Origin: Cruorifilaria tuberocauda
Lineage: Eukaryota > Nematoda > Chromadorea > Rhabditida > Onchocercidae
Direction of reading: 5' to 3'
Assembly (NCBI GenBank): GCA_013365365.1
Contig: JABVXU010000719.1
Coordinates: 1 to 24,008, forward strand
Length of the DNA: 24,008 nucleotides
Positions within the stretch are counted from its first letter, which is position 1; each line of letters starts with the position of its first letter. This document shows, in pieces, positions 1 to 8,412 of the stretch. The position numbers and the translations under genes were made by a program. The notes below the pieces were generated by a model. That model saw nothing but the letters and a program-made list of their open reading frames with translations. It had not been told where the DNA came from and made no database searches.

Positions 1-279
1 TTTCCATCTTCGGAACCGCTGTTCCACCATGCGAAGAAGGTACCGAGACCAATGTCATCACCAATGTAAGCATGCGGATTTCCAATATCAGTCTTCAATA
101 GATTTTCATTTCCGGTTTTTCAGAAACCTTTTTTTGTGCTTTTCAGTAAAAACGCCGTAACGGTGACTATTTATGAAAATTACCGGTTCCTGTTGTTGTG
201 ACAATTCAGATGACACGGACGTGACGAGGATTGATAACGTAAAAAATAACGTAAGGAATGGAACTGGCACACTTTTCAT
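1..279 (-). CDS. LPWM-family small secreted protein, member 1 (3' end off window)
   Basis: I do not recognise a named family. Exon 1 is 279-184 (32 codons): a signal peptide with a hydrophobic core (PFLTLFFTLSILVTSVSS) and then a short polar stretch ending QQQEP. A GTAATT donor follows at 183. A phase-0 acceptor (TTGAAG) at 93 opens exon 2, 92-1, which is still open at the window edge and reads ...AYIGDDIGLGTFFAWWNSG... Its W-N-S-G-S-E-D-G tail aligns loosely with the SSWDNVTEAE block of the member at 1983-2401. The start MKSV aligns with the MGNVK/MRNVK starts of the paralogues and shares the CAACAATG context. An in-frame extension back to 330 begins at a non-ATG codon and is not favoured. 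The acceptor is weak, so the exon 2 boundary is uncertain. If the intron is retained the protein ends at KNRK after 57 residues. Confidence 0.55.
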
Positions 280-384
280 TGTTGCAATTATTTCTTGAAA
301 TGACGTGTGAGATGACGGGACAGACTGCAAATTTAGACTTAAGTGTACAATTCAATAGGTTAGTTTGGTGAGATTCAAAATTGC

Positions 385-530
385 AAGATTTCAAATCAAG
401 CATACAGATTTACAGTATTACTCTTCAATAGATTTTCATTTTCGATTTATCAAAATCTCTTTATGTTTTTCAGTATGATCACCGTAACGTTGGTGTTATC
501 TGAATTATCATGATAAAAGAAATCGGTAAT
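385..530 (-). pseudogene. Decayed duplicate of the exon 1/intron/exon 2 region of member 1
   Basis: On the minus strand this stretch matches bases 60-215 in the same order: CCGTTACGG-like block, ACTGAAAA-CA-AAA, the AATCGAAAATGAAAATC block against AACCGGAAATGAAAATC, ATTGAAGA, then AATCTGTATGCTTGAT against AATCCGCATGCTTACAT. The copy has no start codon or signal peptide. Its exon 2 equivalent is broken by stops and substitutions. It lies just upstream of member 1, as expected for an old tandem duplication. Confidence 0.65.
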
Positions 531-539
531 TTTTATAAA

Positions 540-825
540 TAATTACTGTTACAGTGTTGATACTGTAAAGCATAAAAGAGATTTTGAATGATAATAGTAA
601 TTTAAATTCTCGAAAATCTTACGAATTAGAGAAACAAAAATGAAAAGTGAATAAAATTCCTGGATTGAAAAGTAAGCATTTTGGATTTGTTTTTAAAATG
701 AACAACTTTAGCTTTATCAGTGATATCTGATAATGCAGTCAGTTAAGTTGATATAGTTCCAATTCGGAAAGGATAAAATAAGTTTTGAATAATAGTAATT
801 TAAATTCTCGAAAATTCAATTCATC
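540..825. repeat. Degenerate direct duplication, about 200 bases apart
   Basis: The block around 567-616 (GCATAAAAGAGATTTTGAAT then AATAGTAATTTAAATTCTCG) recurs at 768-815 with a few differences. No gene is visible in it. Confidence 0.5.
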
Positions 826-1225
826 TCTCTAACAATTATCAGTAAAGAAAACGTAATTTCAGTTTATTCGATTAATTCAATTATTCATTCATTTACTTCA
901 ACAACATTACTCATCGAAGTAAAAAGCATACCAAAATTCCAAATATTCAAATTCAAAGTATTCAAAACGAAATGAAATTAAGCATTGTCGTAAACTTCAA
1001 AAAGGAATTAAGCATTATTGTAAAACTTATAAACGTAACAAAATTTCACGTCAATAAAAATTCTATTTCACGTTTTACAGTATATTTGTAAAGAGTAAAA
1101 CTTATTTGGTTCAAGAGAAAAGAAAAATCAAACTGAAAAGTATAATTCACACAACTATGATTACGTTATTTATTCATTTACGTATTTATTCGATTTACAA
1201 TTTTTTGTTTTCATGCAAGCAACTG

Positions 1226-1257
1226 AATGCCTATTGTGAAATGGGACAATAGGCATT
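1226..1257. other. Perfect 12-base hairpin
   Basis: AATGCCTATTGT (1226-1237) pairs perfectly with ACAATAGGCATT (1246-1257) around the 8-base loop GAAATGGG. It is followed by T-rich sequence on the plus strand. Confidence 0.8.
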
Positions 1258-1369
1258 TATTTTTTGAAATTTTGGTTTTTGGCCTTTTTTTTTGTCAGCC
1301 TAAACTTCATCCATTTATAACTAACTATAACAATTTGGAATTCTACGTATAGCTTTTTTTTTTTGCTCG

Positions 1370-1550
1370 AGAGATTATGCAAATATTAACCGGAAATGCG
1401 ATTCATAATTGGTGTCAAACAGATATCAAATTCTAAAATTTCGTTGTAAAAAGAATGCTAATAAGGTAAAAGGTCAATAATTATGAAATCTTTCGCTTAT
1501 GTCACATGTGAAATTCAATAACGTCATTTAAAATATTTTACTTACGTAAG
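1370..1550. repeat. Segmental duplicate block, copy A
   Basis: It matches 3757-3932 in the same orientation, including the shared runs AGAATGCTAATAAGGT, AATAATTATGAAATCT and GTCACATGT. Each copy lies several hundred bases 3' of a minus-strand LPWM-family gene, so the block probably moved with the gene unit. Confidence 0.8.
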
Positions 1551-1689
1551 ATCAATGAATACAAAATTTTACGTGTGTTAACAAAAACGAAACTATCATG
1601 AAACTACGTCATTTTCTGTGGAATTTTTTGATAAATATTAGCAACAAATGATTTCAATTTTATTTCAAAACAAATATTATGAAATCAAA

Positions 1690-1782
1690 TCACGTCTTCA
1701 TAATTTCAAAATTGATAACATCGTCAACGTTCTCGTATTCGTGTTCAGTATATAATTTGAAGAGGTCTGTTACGTCTGAAAC
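1690..1782 (-). other. Open coding-like segment just past the 31-base array
   Basis: Read on the minus strand from 1782, this gives 30 residues (VSDVTDLFKLYTEHEYENVD, then DVINFEIMKT) and a TGA. The composition is protein-like and rich in D/E, and the segment directly follows a TTTCAG. It could be a former last exon of member 2. However, the phase from the GTAAGT donor at the member 2 stop codon does not reach it through any TTTCAG in the array. I treat it as a candidate relic and not as a proven exon. Confidence 0.35.
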
Positions 1783-1955
1783 GGAATAATTAGAAGTTTA
1801 TGACGTCTGAAACAGAATCATTGGAAGTTTATGACGTCTGAAACAGAATCATTGGAGGTTTATGACGTCTGAAACAGAATCATTGGAGGTTTATGACGTC
1901 TGAAACAGAATCATTGGAAGTTTATGATGTCTGAAACGCTGAAACGGGATCATTA
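1770..1955. repeat. 31-base tandem repeat, about 6 units, each carrying TTTCAG on the minus strand
   Basis: Units begin (TGACGTC...) at 1801, 1832, 1863, 1894 and 1925 (TGATGTC), with a diverged unit before 1801. The period is exactly 31. Every unit contains TGACGTCTGAAAC, so on the coding strand of the adjacent gene each unit repeats GTTTCAGACGTCA, a consensus nematode 3' splice site followed by a CRE-like palindromic core. Confidence 0.9.
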
Positions 1956-1982
1956 ATTGACGTACGCGATAGATAGATACAC

Positions 1983-2401
1983 TTACATCCATGGTAGCAT
2001 TGAATCGTTGATAAGGTTAAAACGTAGAAGCTTCTCAAGGACAATTCTTTCAGCTTCTGTAACGTTATCCCATGATGAGCCATCAATGATAAGAGTGTCG
2101 TATGAATCATAATCATCTTCACCGTAAATTTCATTCATTTCAGGATCACTGTTATATTCCTCCTCCTGAAAACTCTAATACTCTTCAATCGATTTTTTGT
2201 ATTTTCCTTGAAGATAAGTTGAAAGATAAATTTTGCATCTTTTACGTTTACCTGAAAGTTGTCATCAATGATCTCGTCGTAGTGATGAGAATTATCGGAA
2301 ATTCCCACTCGGTTCGGTGTTATCCGTGCCGATAACATTGATATGCCAAGAATGGAAAATAGAAATAACAAAGTGAAGAATGTGAATTTCACGTTTCTCA
2401 T
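1983..2401 (-). CDS. LPWM-family small secreted acidic protein, member 2
   Basis: Exon 1 is 2401-2252 (50 codons). It starts MRNVKFTFFTLLFLFSILG, a signal peptide probably cut near SMLSA, and is followed by a polar part ending IIDDNFQ. A GTAAAC donor follows. Exon 2 is 2165-1983, after TTTTCAG, in phase 0. It reads EEEYNSDPEMNEIYGEDDYD..., then IIDGSSWDNVTEAERIVLEK and LLRFNLINDSMLPWM, stop. The product has 110 residues, is acidic and has no cysteines in the mature part. N-glycosylation sequons occur (DNVT, NDS). The best match in the window is the plus-strand member at 6649, in both the signal peptide and the SSWD...KLL...LPWM block. The stop codon lies inside a perfect splice donor, ATGTAAGT, so a further exon is possible. 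A TTTTAAG acceptor sits about 30 bases before the start, a possible trans-splice site. Function unknown. Confidence 0.75.
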
Positions 2402-3670
2402 CGTTGGTTCACGTAGAAATTGACGTCTTAAAAGGGAAAGAAATCATTAATAGAATGATTAATTTTAAAAGATAAAATTGAAATTCAATTAATTTCAATA
2501 AATATGATTATCAAATTTATCATGAATTAACATGAATAGTATTACTGATAAAGTATACTATAAAGTATACTGATTAATAAATTATCATGAATAGCATAAA
2601 CAGGCATTAAAGATTATTAAGGATCATTGTTTGTATGACGAAGAATATTTCCAGTAGTATCCATGGATTACTATTGATAACCGCGGATATCGAGTCGAGA
2701 GTTTTTGCTCAATAAAATCTAATCAATTAAGTATGACTTACTATTTTTACATGGTTTACTATTAACAACTTACTATCCTGAAAAGGCAAAGTTTGAAAAT
2801 GAAATGAATCAATTGATTCATGCATTATCCGTTTGACAAATTATATGCAATGAATTATCACTATTTTCATCTTTCCTTTTAAATTGAACGAAATGACGAA
2901 ATATTGCTTTTTTACTTTATGCAAATTCATCAAAGCTTCAAAATAATTTTTTGGTGAAATGAATTTAATTAAAATTTTTAGCTCTACTACTAGAACTGTA
3001 TTGTATATTTCCATAAGTTATTCATGATCTCCACAATTCCGACAAGTAAATGCATAATTTTCATAGCGAAATTTCACGTCATTGATTTAATTGTGATATT
3101 AATGATAGCAATATTGATTTTTGATTCATTAATTTGCCATTATGATCGGTGGGTGTATTATGACATTCGAAAATTTAAATAACAATGTCACTTTTCCTTC
3201 ATACAAAGTTAGTTAGTTGATTCCTAGTCGAGGTGAATACCAGTTTGTGAATTGGATACCGGATATCATCACAATAAATGCGATATTGCAAGAAAATGAA
3301 ACGGAAATACCGAAACTTGATCTCAGGAAAAGCAATTTTAGGAATTCTGTTTTGTATTATTAAAATATAATACGTCGAAATAAATTTCTGAAATTCAAAA
3401 AATACTTATACCATATAAATAAAAAAAATAAATTAAAAAAATATACAAAAAATATTTATACTAAGTAAATTTCTGAAATTCAAAAAATACTTATACTATA
3501 TAAATAAAAAGATACTTATATAAATAAAAAAAATTTCTGAAATTCAAAAAATACTTATACTGATACTTATACTATATATATTATACTTATACTGAATCTT
3601 GAGATAGGAGAAATTATGATTATTTGTTGGAATTAGCTGAAAGCAATTGTTGATATCAATATCAATCTTC
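2402..3670. repeat. AT-rich 5' flank of member 2; one arm of an inverted segmental duplication
   Basis: No gene was found. Four blocks match the 5' flank of the plus-strand member in inverted order: 2780-2865 with 6395-6480, 2868-2945 with 6336-6400, about 3200-3235 with about 6100-6135, and 3598-3667 with 5848-5920. The last pair is the clearest, sharing GAGAAATTATGA, TTAGCTGAAAG and GTTGATATCAATATCA. Confidence 0.7.
3380..3600. repeat. Short tandem/direct AT-rich repeats
   Basis: TTTCTGAAATTCAAAAAATA followed by CTTATAC recurs at 3385, 3470 and 3534, separated by TATATAAATAAAAA stretches. Confidence 0.8.
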
Positions 3671-3756
3671 GATTCGACATTAACACGTTTTTTACGTTCT
3701 TAGCAATCTTTCAGCTTTAATAATTTGAAATTCCACGTGGAGCATTTTAAATAAAT

Positions 3757-3932
3757 TATGTAAATATTAGTTAGAGGTATGATTCATTATCAGTGTCAAA
3801 CAAATATCAAATTCTAAAATCGTGTTATAAAAAGAATGCTAATAAGGTGAAAGGTGAATAATTATGAAATCTACCATTTAGGTCACATGTCAAATTCAAC
3901 AACGTTATTTGAAATATTTTATTTATAATCAG
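3757..3932. repeat. Segmental duplicate block, copy B
   Basis: This is the direct duplicate of 1370-1550. It lies downstream of member 4 (4315-4846, minus), just as copy A lies downstream of member 2. Confidence 0.8.
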
Positions 3933-4314
3933 ATTTGATAATCTCAAACAATTATAATACAACGAAATTACTGCAACATGATTATTGTTATCATGCTTGC
4001 AGGATTTTAATCAAACAGAAATCTTGATTTTAATTTTATTCAGAAATCAAATTATGCGGGATTAATTTATCTGCTTAGGTGGCTTAGATTTATCTCATAA
4101 TTTCAATAATTAGCATTATCACTCTTAATAACTGATAAAAGTTTTAATCATAATTATCTACAAGTGAGATAATAACTAGTCCTATTCAAACAAAAAAAAA
4201 AAAGGAACTAACAAAAGGATATAGAACATTTCCGAACAGTAAATCGGAAATCAGGAAAGAAATATCAAGAAAACGAAATAGACGGAGCTAGAAAACAGTA
4301 ACTAAGCTAAATAT

Positions 4315-4846
4315 TCATGCTAGCATTAATTTACTGATTACATCTTTTGTAGTATTAACCTGTACCGATGAGATGGAATCATCGTAACTAGAATCATAAT
4401 CAGAATCATCATAAACTTCACTATCTGAATAAGCATTTTCGCTATCAGAATCTTCGTTAGCTTCAGAATCATCATCAATCACGATCATTTCATCATCTTC
4501 TATCTCACTATCAGGATTGGAATCAATCTCCATCATATCAAAGTTGTCTATTTCATCATCATAATCATCATAAATTTCGAGCATTTCAACGTCGTCTCTT
4601 ACGTCTCCCACGTCTACAACGTCATTTCTTATGCGATCCTCCAGATCCATTGCATTAGAATTCTAAAACATTGAAATAGACTTCTGTTTCCTTCTAGATT
4701 AATTGAAAAATGAATCGTTCAGTGTAATATCTTGAATTCTCGGAATTTACCTCTATACTCTCGCCTACTGCTACCGACGACATGGATTCTCTGAGAATAC
4801 AAAACACAAATAGCGATATGAAGAATAGAAGTTTCACGTTTCCCAT
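4315..4846 (-). CDS. LPWM-family secreted protein with expanded Asp/Glu/Ser-rich tail, member 4
   Basis: Exon 1 is 4846-4751 (32 codons): MGNVKLLFFISLFVFCILRE, then SMSSVAVGESIE. The signal peptide is nearly identical at its start to the plus-strand member at 6649. A GTAAAT donor follows. Exon 2 is 4662-4315, after TTTTAG, in phase 0. It adds 115 residues dominated by D, E, S and Y (for example DDYDDEIDNFDMMEIDSNPD and SDSEVYDDSDYDSSYDDS). It ends SISSVQVNTTKDVISKLMLA, which only faintly recalls the SSWDNVTEAE...KLL block of the paralogues. The total is 147 residues, with no cysteine after the signal peptide. The charge pattern suggests a disordered secreted polyanion that binds cations or basic partners (inference). 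The first ATG inside exon 2 (MDLED) is not needed as a start, because the signal-peptide exon joins in frame. A CTTTTAG acceptor upstream could take a spliced leader. Confidence 0.75.
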
Positions 4847-6648
4847 TGTTGGCTCACGTTTCAAGAATCGTTACCCTACTAAAAGCATGAATAAAATTCT
4901 GTCAAAACAAGTGAATGAATAATAATTGAATCAATCTGATGATAGATTCAAATCACGTTTTCTTCATTGATAATCGTTAATGAAATGAATTGGAATGGTA
5001 CTTTTAATTGATACATATCTATTATCAGTGATAGCAAGAAAATGATGAAAGAGTATTGTAATGCTCAAGATTTAAATACCGGTTTGAGTTTGAATTTTTA
5101 TAAATTGAATTTTTGTTATAAGTTTGAATTTTTGATAATAAATATTCTTATTATTAATTCTATTATCATTACTCTCATTCTCTTTTTTAATTCTTCACTG
5201 ATAAATTATAGCAATTCTTATCACTCAATTTATCAAGTAATACAATTGGAAAAAAATAGAAATTTTCACAAATCACATGATTCTAATCTGTTAATTTTAA
5301 ATGAAATTAAATCATATTGCATTTTGATATTATCAGTGAAATTCGAAATGCGATAGATCGTATTGTTATTCAACAGCAAATAGTAATCTCATAAAATATA
5401 AAAGTAATTTAATTTAGTTATTCAATTTTATTTTATTTTAATTTTTATTAATTTTATTAAACTAATTTAATTAATTCAATTTGTTTTAACCTATTAGTAA
5501 TAGTGATTTGTAGAAATTGAAATAATCCATGGATAATCAAAAAAAGTTAAGCAATTATAAAAATAATTAATGAGATGTCAGATTTTTTGGATTTTTATTC
5601 AACTATTCAACTATTGGATTTTTATATATTTCTTTCTAAGTGTAACTTAATTAATTAAAGTAATTAGAAGGCAAATATTTTTTTGCATGCAAATTTGCAT
5701 ATGCAAACACAATTCGATTGTTGTTTAAGAAAGGCAAATTGGACAAAAATGATTGCAGAGAAATCCGATAACCGAGAATTTTCGAGAAATTCATGATATT
5801 AGATTTTATCAAAGATCGTCGTATCAAGGAATACTGTTAATATCAAACGCTGATATTGATATCAACGATTACTTTCAGCTAATTGCAACAAATATTCATA
5901 ATTTCTCTTATTTCGAAATTATGTAAAAGTATTTTTCGAATTTTATAAATTTATTTTTTCAATATAATATTCAAATAATCCAACTAGGAATTTCGAAAAT
6001 AGCTATTTCTGAACTAAGTTCAATATTTCCCTTTAACTCTACCACAATATTGTATTTATTTTAGTAATATCGATATTCAATTCAAAAACCGTAACATTTC
6101 AACTAGGAATTAACTAACGAAAGGTACAAAAGTAACGCGAAAGCAGAAAAAAAGAAAAGTAAGTGATATATTATTCAAATTTCGAATATTACAATAGTGG
6201 CAAACGGTGATAATAAAGAATTCATTGTTGGAATTATAAATTTATTGTCAGTCGCAGGCATTGAGAGAAACTTACAAAATATATATGTATAATTTCAGCA
6301 TCAAAATTTAATATGCAACCAAAAAACTCACCTAGACTTATGGCAAATTTGCATAGAGTAAAGAATAATTTCCAACTTTATTTCGTTTAAAAGGCGGAAG
6401 AAATTAATCAAACTTTACAGCATATAATTTTTAAACTTATTATGCATTCAATCAATTTCATTTCCTTTATACTTTCACGTTTACTTTACCATTTCAGTAA
6501 GTAAATTTAAGTTGTTCAGATTATTTGATTGTTTTAAAATTTGAAATTGTATTTTCGAAGGTAATTGAATTTCATTTTTATCTTTTAAAATTAACTTTTA
6601 TTATTGACAGTTTCTTTTTTAAGCTAACAATTCCTACTTGAATCAACG
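4847..6648. other. AT-rich spacer between divergent members 4 and 3
   Basis: This is the shared 5' region of a head-to-head gene pair. The half from about 5848 to 6480 is the inverted duplicate of 2780-3667. The open frame at 5042-5356 is low-complexity I/L/N/Y/S sequence expected from AT-rich DNA and is not called. CTTTTTTAAG at 6614-6623 is the candidate acceptor before the start at 6649. Confidence 0.6.
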
Positions 6649-7541
6649 ATGGGAAACGTAAAACTTCCATTCTTCACTTCGATATTTCTATTTTCAATCC
6701 TTGGCTTATTAATAGTTTCGGCATTGAATAGAACGGAAGATTACGACGATTCGAATTACTCCGACAGTAGCATTGAGCAAAACGTAAAAGATCAATGATT
6801 CAGCTTCCAACTAATCTTGAAAGTTTGTTAAAGTGTATTAAAAGTTTAAGGAAGATGACAACGATGTTGAAATGAGCGAAGTTGACGATGAATTCGAGTA
6901 TGGATTCGAGGACGTCCTTTTCATCAAAAGCTCCTCATGGGATGACACTCCGGAAGAAGATAAACGTGTTCTAATTAAGCTTCTTCATGATGGAGCTATC
7001 AACGGATCAGCGTTGCCGTGGATGTAAGCGTATCCTTTATATTTATCTGGAATAGTCATTAATAAGTCACACTTCCGTGGATGCAAGCATGTCTTTTATA
7101 CTTACCCGTAAGGCTAAGTTAATTAATCCACCAGATTAGACGCATCCTACCGTGGATGCACGTACATCTCTTATACTTACTTCTAAGGCTCCGTTAAATA
7201 ATCCACCAGTTTAGACGTACCCTACCGTGGATGCACGTACATCTTTTATACTTACCTGTAAGGCTACGTTAAATAATCCATCGATTTAGACGTACCCTAC
7301 CGTGGATGCACGTACATCTTTTATACTTACTGGAAGACTCCTTTCAATAGTCATTAATAGGTCAGCACAGCCTGGATGCAAGTATGTCTTTTATACTTAC
7401 CTAGAAGGCTCCGTTTAACAATCCATCGGTTTCAGAAGTGGTAAACAACTTGTGGTCAGTGTTATCAGAAGTGCTAAACACGGTCATATCATCGACTACT
7501 TTTCACCTCGAACTGTTTATACGCAATCAATGATTTCGTGA
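6649..7541 (+). CDS. LPWM-family small secreted acidic protein, member 3 (probably three exons)
   Basis: Exon 1 is 6649-6783: MGNVKLPFFTSIFLFSILGL, a clear signal peptide, then an acidic NRTEDYDDSNYSDSSIEQN. The donor is GTAAAA. Exon 2 starts at 6851 after TTTAAG, in phase 0, and reads EDDNDVEMSEVDDEFEYGFE, then DVLFIKSSSWDDTPEEDKRV and LIKLLHDGAINGSALPWM. If unspliced further it stops at 7027 (103 residues). That stop sits inside a donor (GAT then GTAAGC). Splicing there to the TTTCAG ending at 7435 joins in frame to exon 3, 7436-7541, which adds SGKQLVVSVIRSAKHGHIID and YFSPRTVYTQSMIS (137 residues). I favour this model because exon 3 is fully open and protein-like. The intron it implies holds the 75-base minisatellite. 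The donor of intron 1 has shifted relative to member 2, where the aligned bases are GTAAAC and here CAAAAC. Function unknown. Confidence 0.72.
7019..7435. repeat. 75-base minisatellite beginning at the LPWM codons
   Basis: CCGTGGATG or a close variant recurs with its TGG at 7019, 7078, 7153, 7228, 7303 and 7373 (spacings 59, 75, 75, 75, 70). Each unit continues roughly as CACGTACATCTTTTATACTT, with TAAGGCTCCGTTAAATAATC in most. The first unit includes the end of exon 2 of member 3, so the array seems to have grown from the exon/donor junction into the intron. Confidence 0.88.
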
Positions 7542-8176
7542 AATTCGATGTTTTTTTATTGTTGAATGAAATTGAAGTTTCTTCCTGTCGACATTTTGCG
7601 AGTTAAGTCATTTTGCTCAAATGTTCGTAGTGACCTTTAACCTTTGCTTTGTGGAATTGAGAAAAACGTGAAAACACTAGGAGAATATCTCCTGTTCATT
7701 TTACCTTACCTGTTAAATTCGAGCAATTTCATTTCAAGGTATCATGATATCTAATTTATTGTATCTGTTCACTATCACTACGGGAAAACATGAAGTTGCT
7801 TATTTCATGCAAACAACAATACTCCTCAAACTGTGGAAGCCGTGAGGGAATTGTAGTTGTACAACGAATTAGTCTAATCTAAACTTCATGGAATAGTCTG
7901 AATGAAAAGATTCTTCGGAAATTCGAGCTTCCTGTAATTAGGATCAAACTGCATAAAATTTGTTCAAAAAATTAGATAAATTATCACTTTAGTAAACTGA
8001 ACACACAATTTTGTGAAGGAATATATGCACGGAAGTGATCAGTTTTTTTTTTTTTCGATTTAAGTTTATTGCCGAATTTTTGTCGAACTTTCATCGATCA
8101 GAATAAATAAATAATCGTTAATATCGTTTTTTTGCGGGAGAATAACATTTCTGACATTTTAATAATTTCCAGTTAA
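7542..8176. other. Spacer with no supported gene
   Basis: Mixed-composition sequence. I saw no open frame of useful length and no strong repeat. Confidence 0.4.
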
Positions 8177-8335
8177 ATGGAATTTTACGGCAACCATTCT
8201 GTGCGAGAGAATTTTGGAGAAATGGAAGTGGAAAGTAAAAGTAATTACAGTTCACAGCTAACGCTCGTTCGCGAGAGGAAACAAAAAAAACAGTACCTTT
8301 GTAGGAGTAACAATTCGCTATATAATTATTTTTAA
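8177..8335 (+). CDS. Possible small open frame or first exon, unrecognised
   Basis: An ATG seven bases after a good acceptor (TTTCCAG) opens 52 codons reading MEFYGNHSVRENFGEMEVES..., ending SNNSLYNYF. The first 38 residues have ordinary, charged, protein-like composition and the DNA is less AT-rich than its flanks. The last dozen look like intron read-through, and a GTACCT donor at about 8292 would remove them. I cannot connect it with confidence to a second exon. No signal peptide and no known domain. It could be chance. Confidence 0.25.
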   Translation: MEFYGNHSVRENFGEMEVESKSNYSSQLTLVRERKQKKQYLCRSNNSLYNYF

Positions 8336-8412
8336 AAGTTCATTTCTAAAGAAAAAATTGTTTGGTTAAAAGAACTGTCAGAATTGTGAGATACTTTAAC
8401 CTCCTAAGATAT

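Larger units (their letters stand above)
831..1689. other. AT-rich spacer downstream of member 2
   Basis: No supported gene. It contains a perfect hairpin at 1226-1257 and one copy of a duplicated block at 1370-1550, both listed separately. A minus-strand AATAAA at about 1659-1664 could serve member 2, which is transcribed towards it. Confidence 0.5.

Noticed and set aside
2102..2335. 77-codon plus-strand open frame
   Set aside because: Antisense to exons 1 and 2 of LPWM-family member 2.
4315..4650. Acidic secreted protein compared with the filarial abundant-larval-transcript (ALT/SLAP) proteins
   Set aside because: Those combine an acidic stretch with a conserved cysteine-rich domain; this product has no cysteines after the signal peptide, so only the acidity is shared.
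5042..5356. 104-codon plus-strand open frame
   Set aside because: Low-complexity I, L, N, S, Y and K residues expected from AT-rich DNA; no start context, domain or splice partner. It lies in the spacer between divergent genes.
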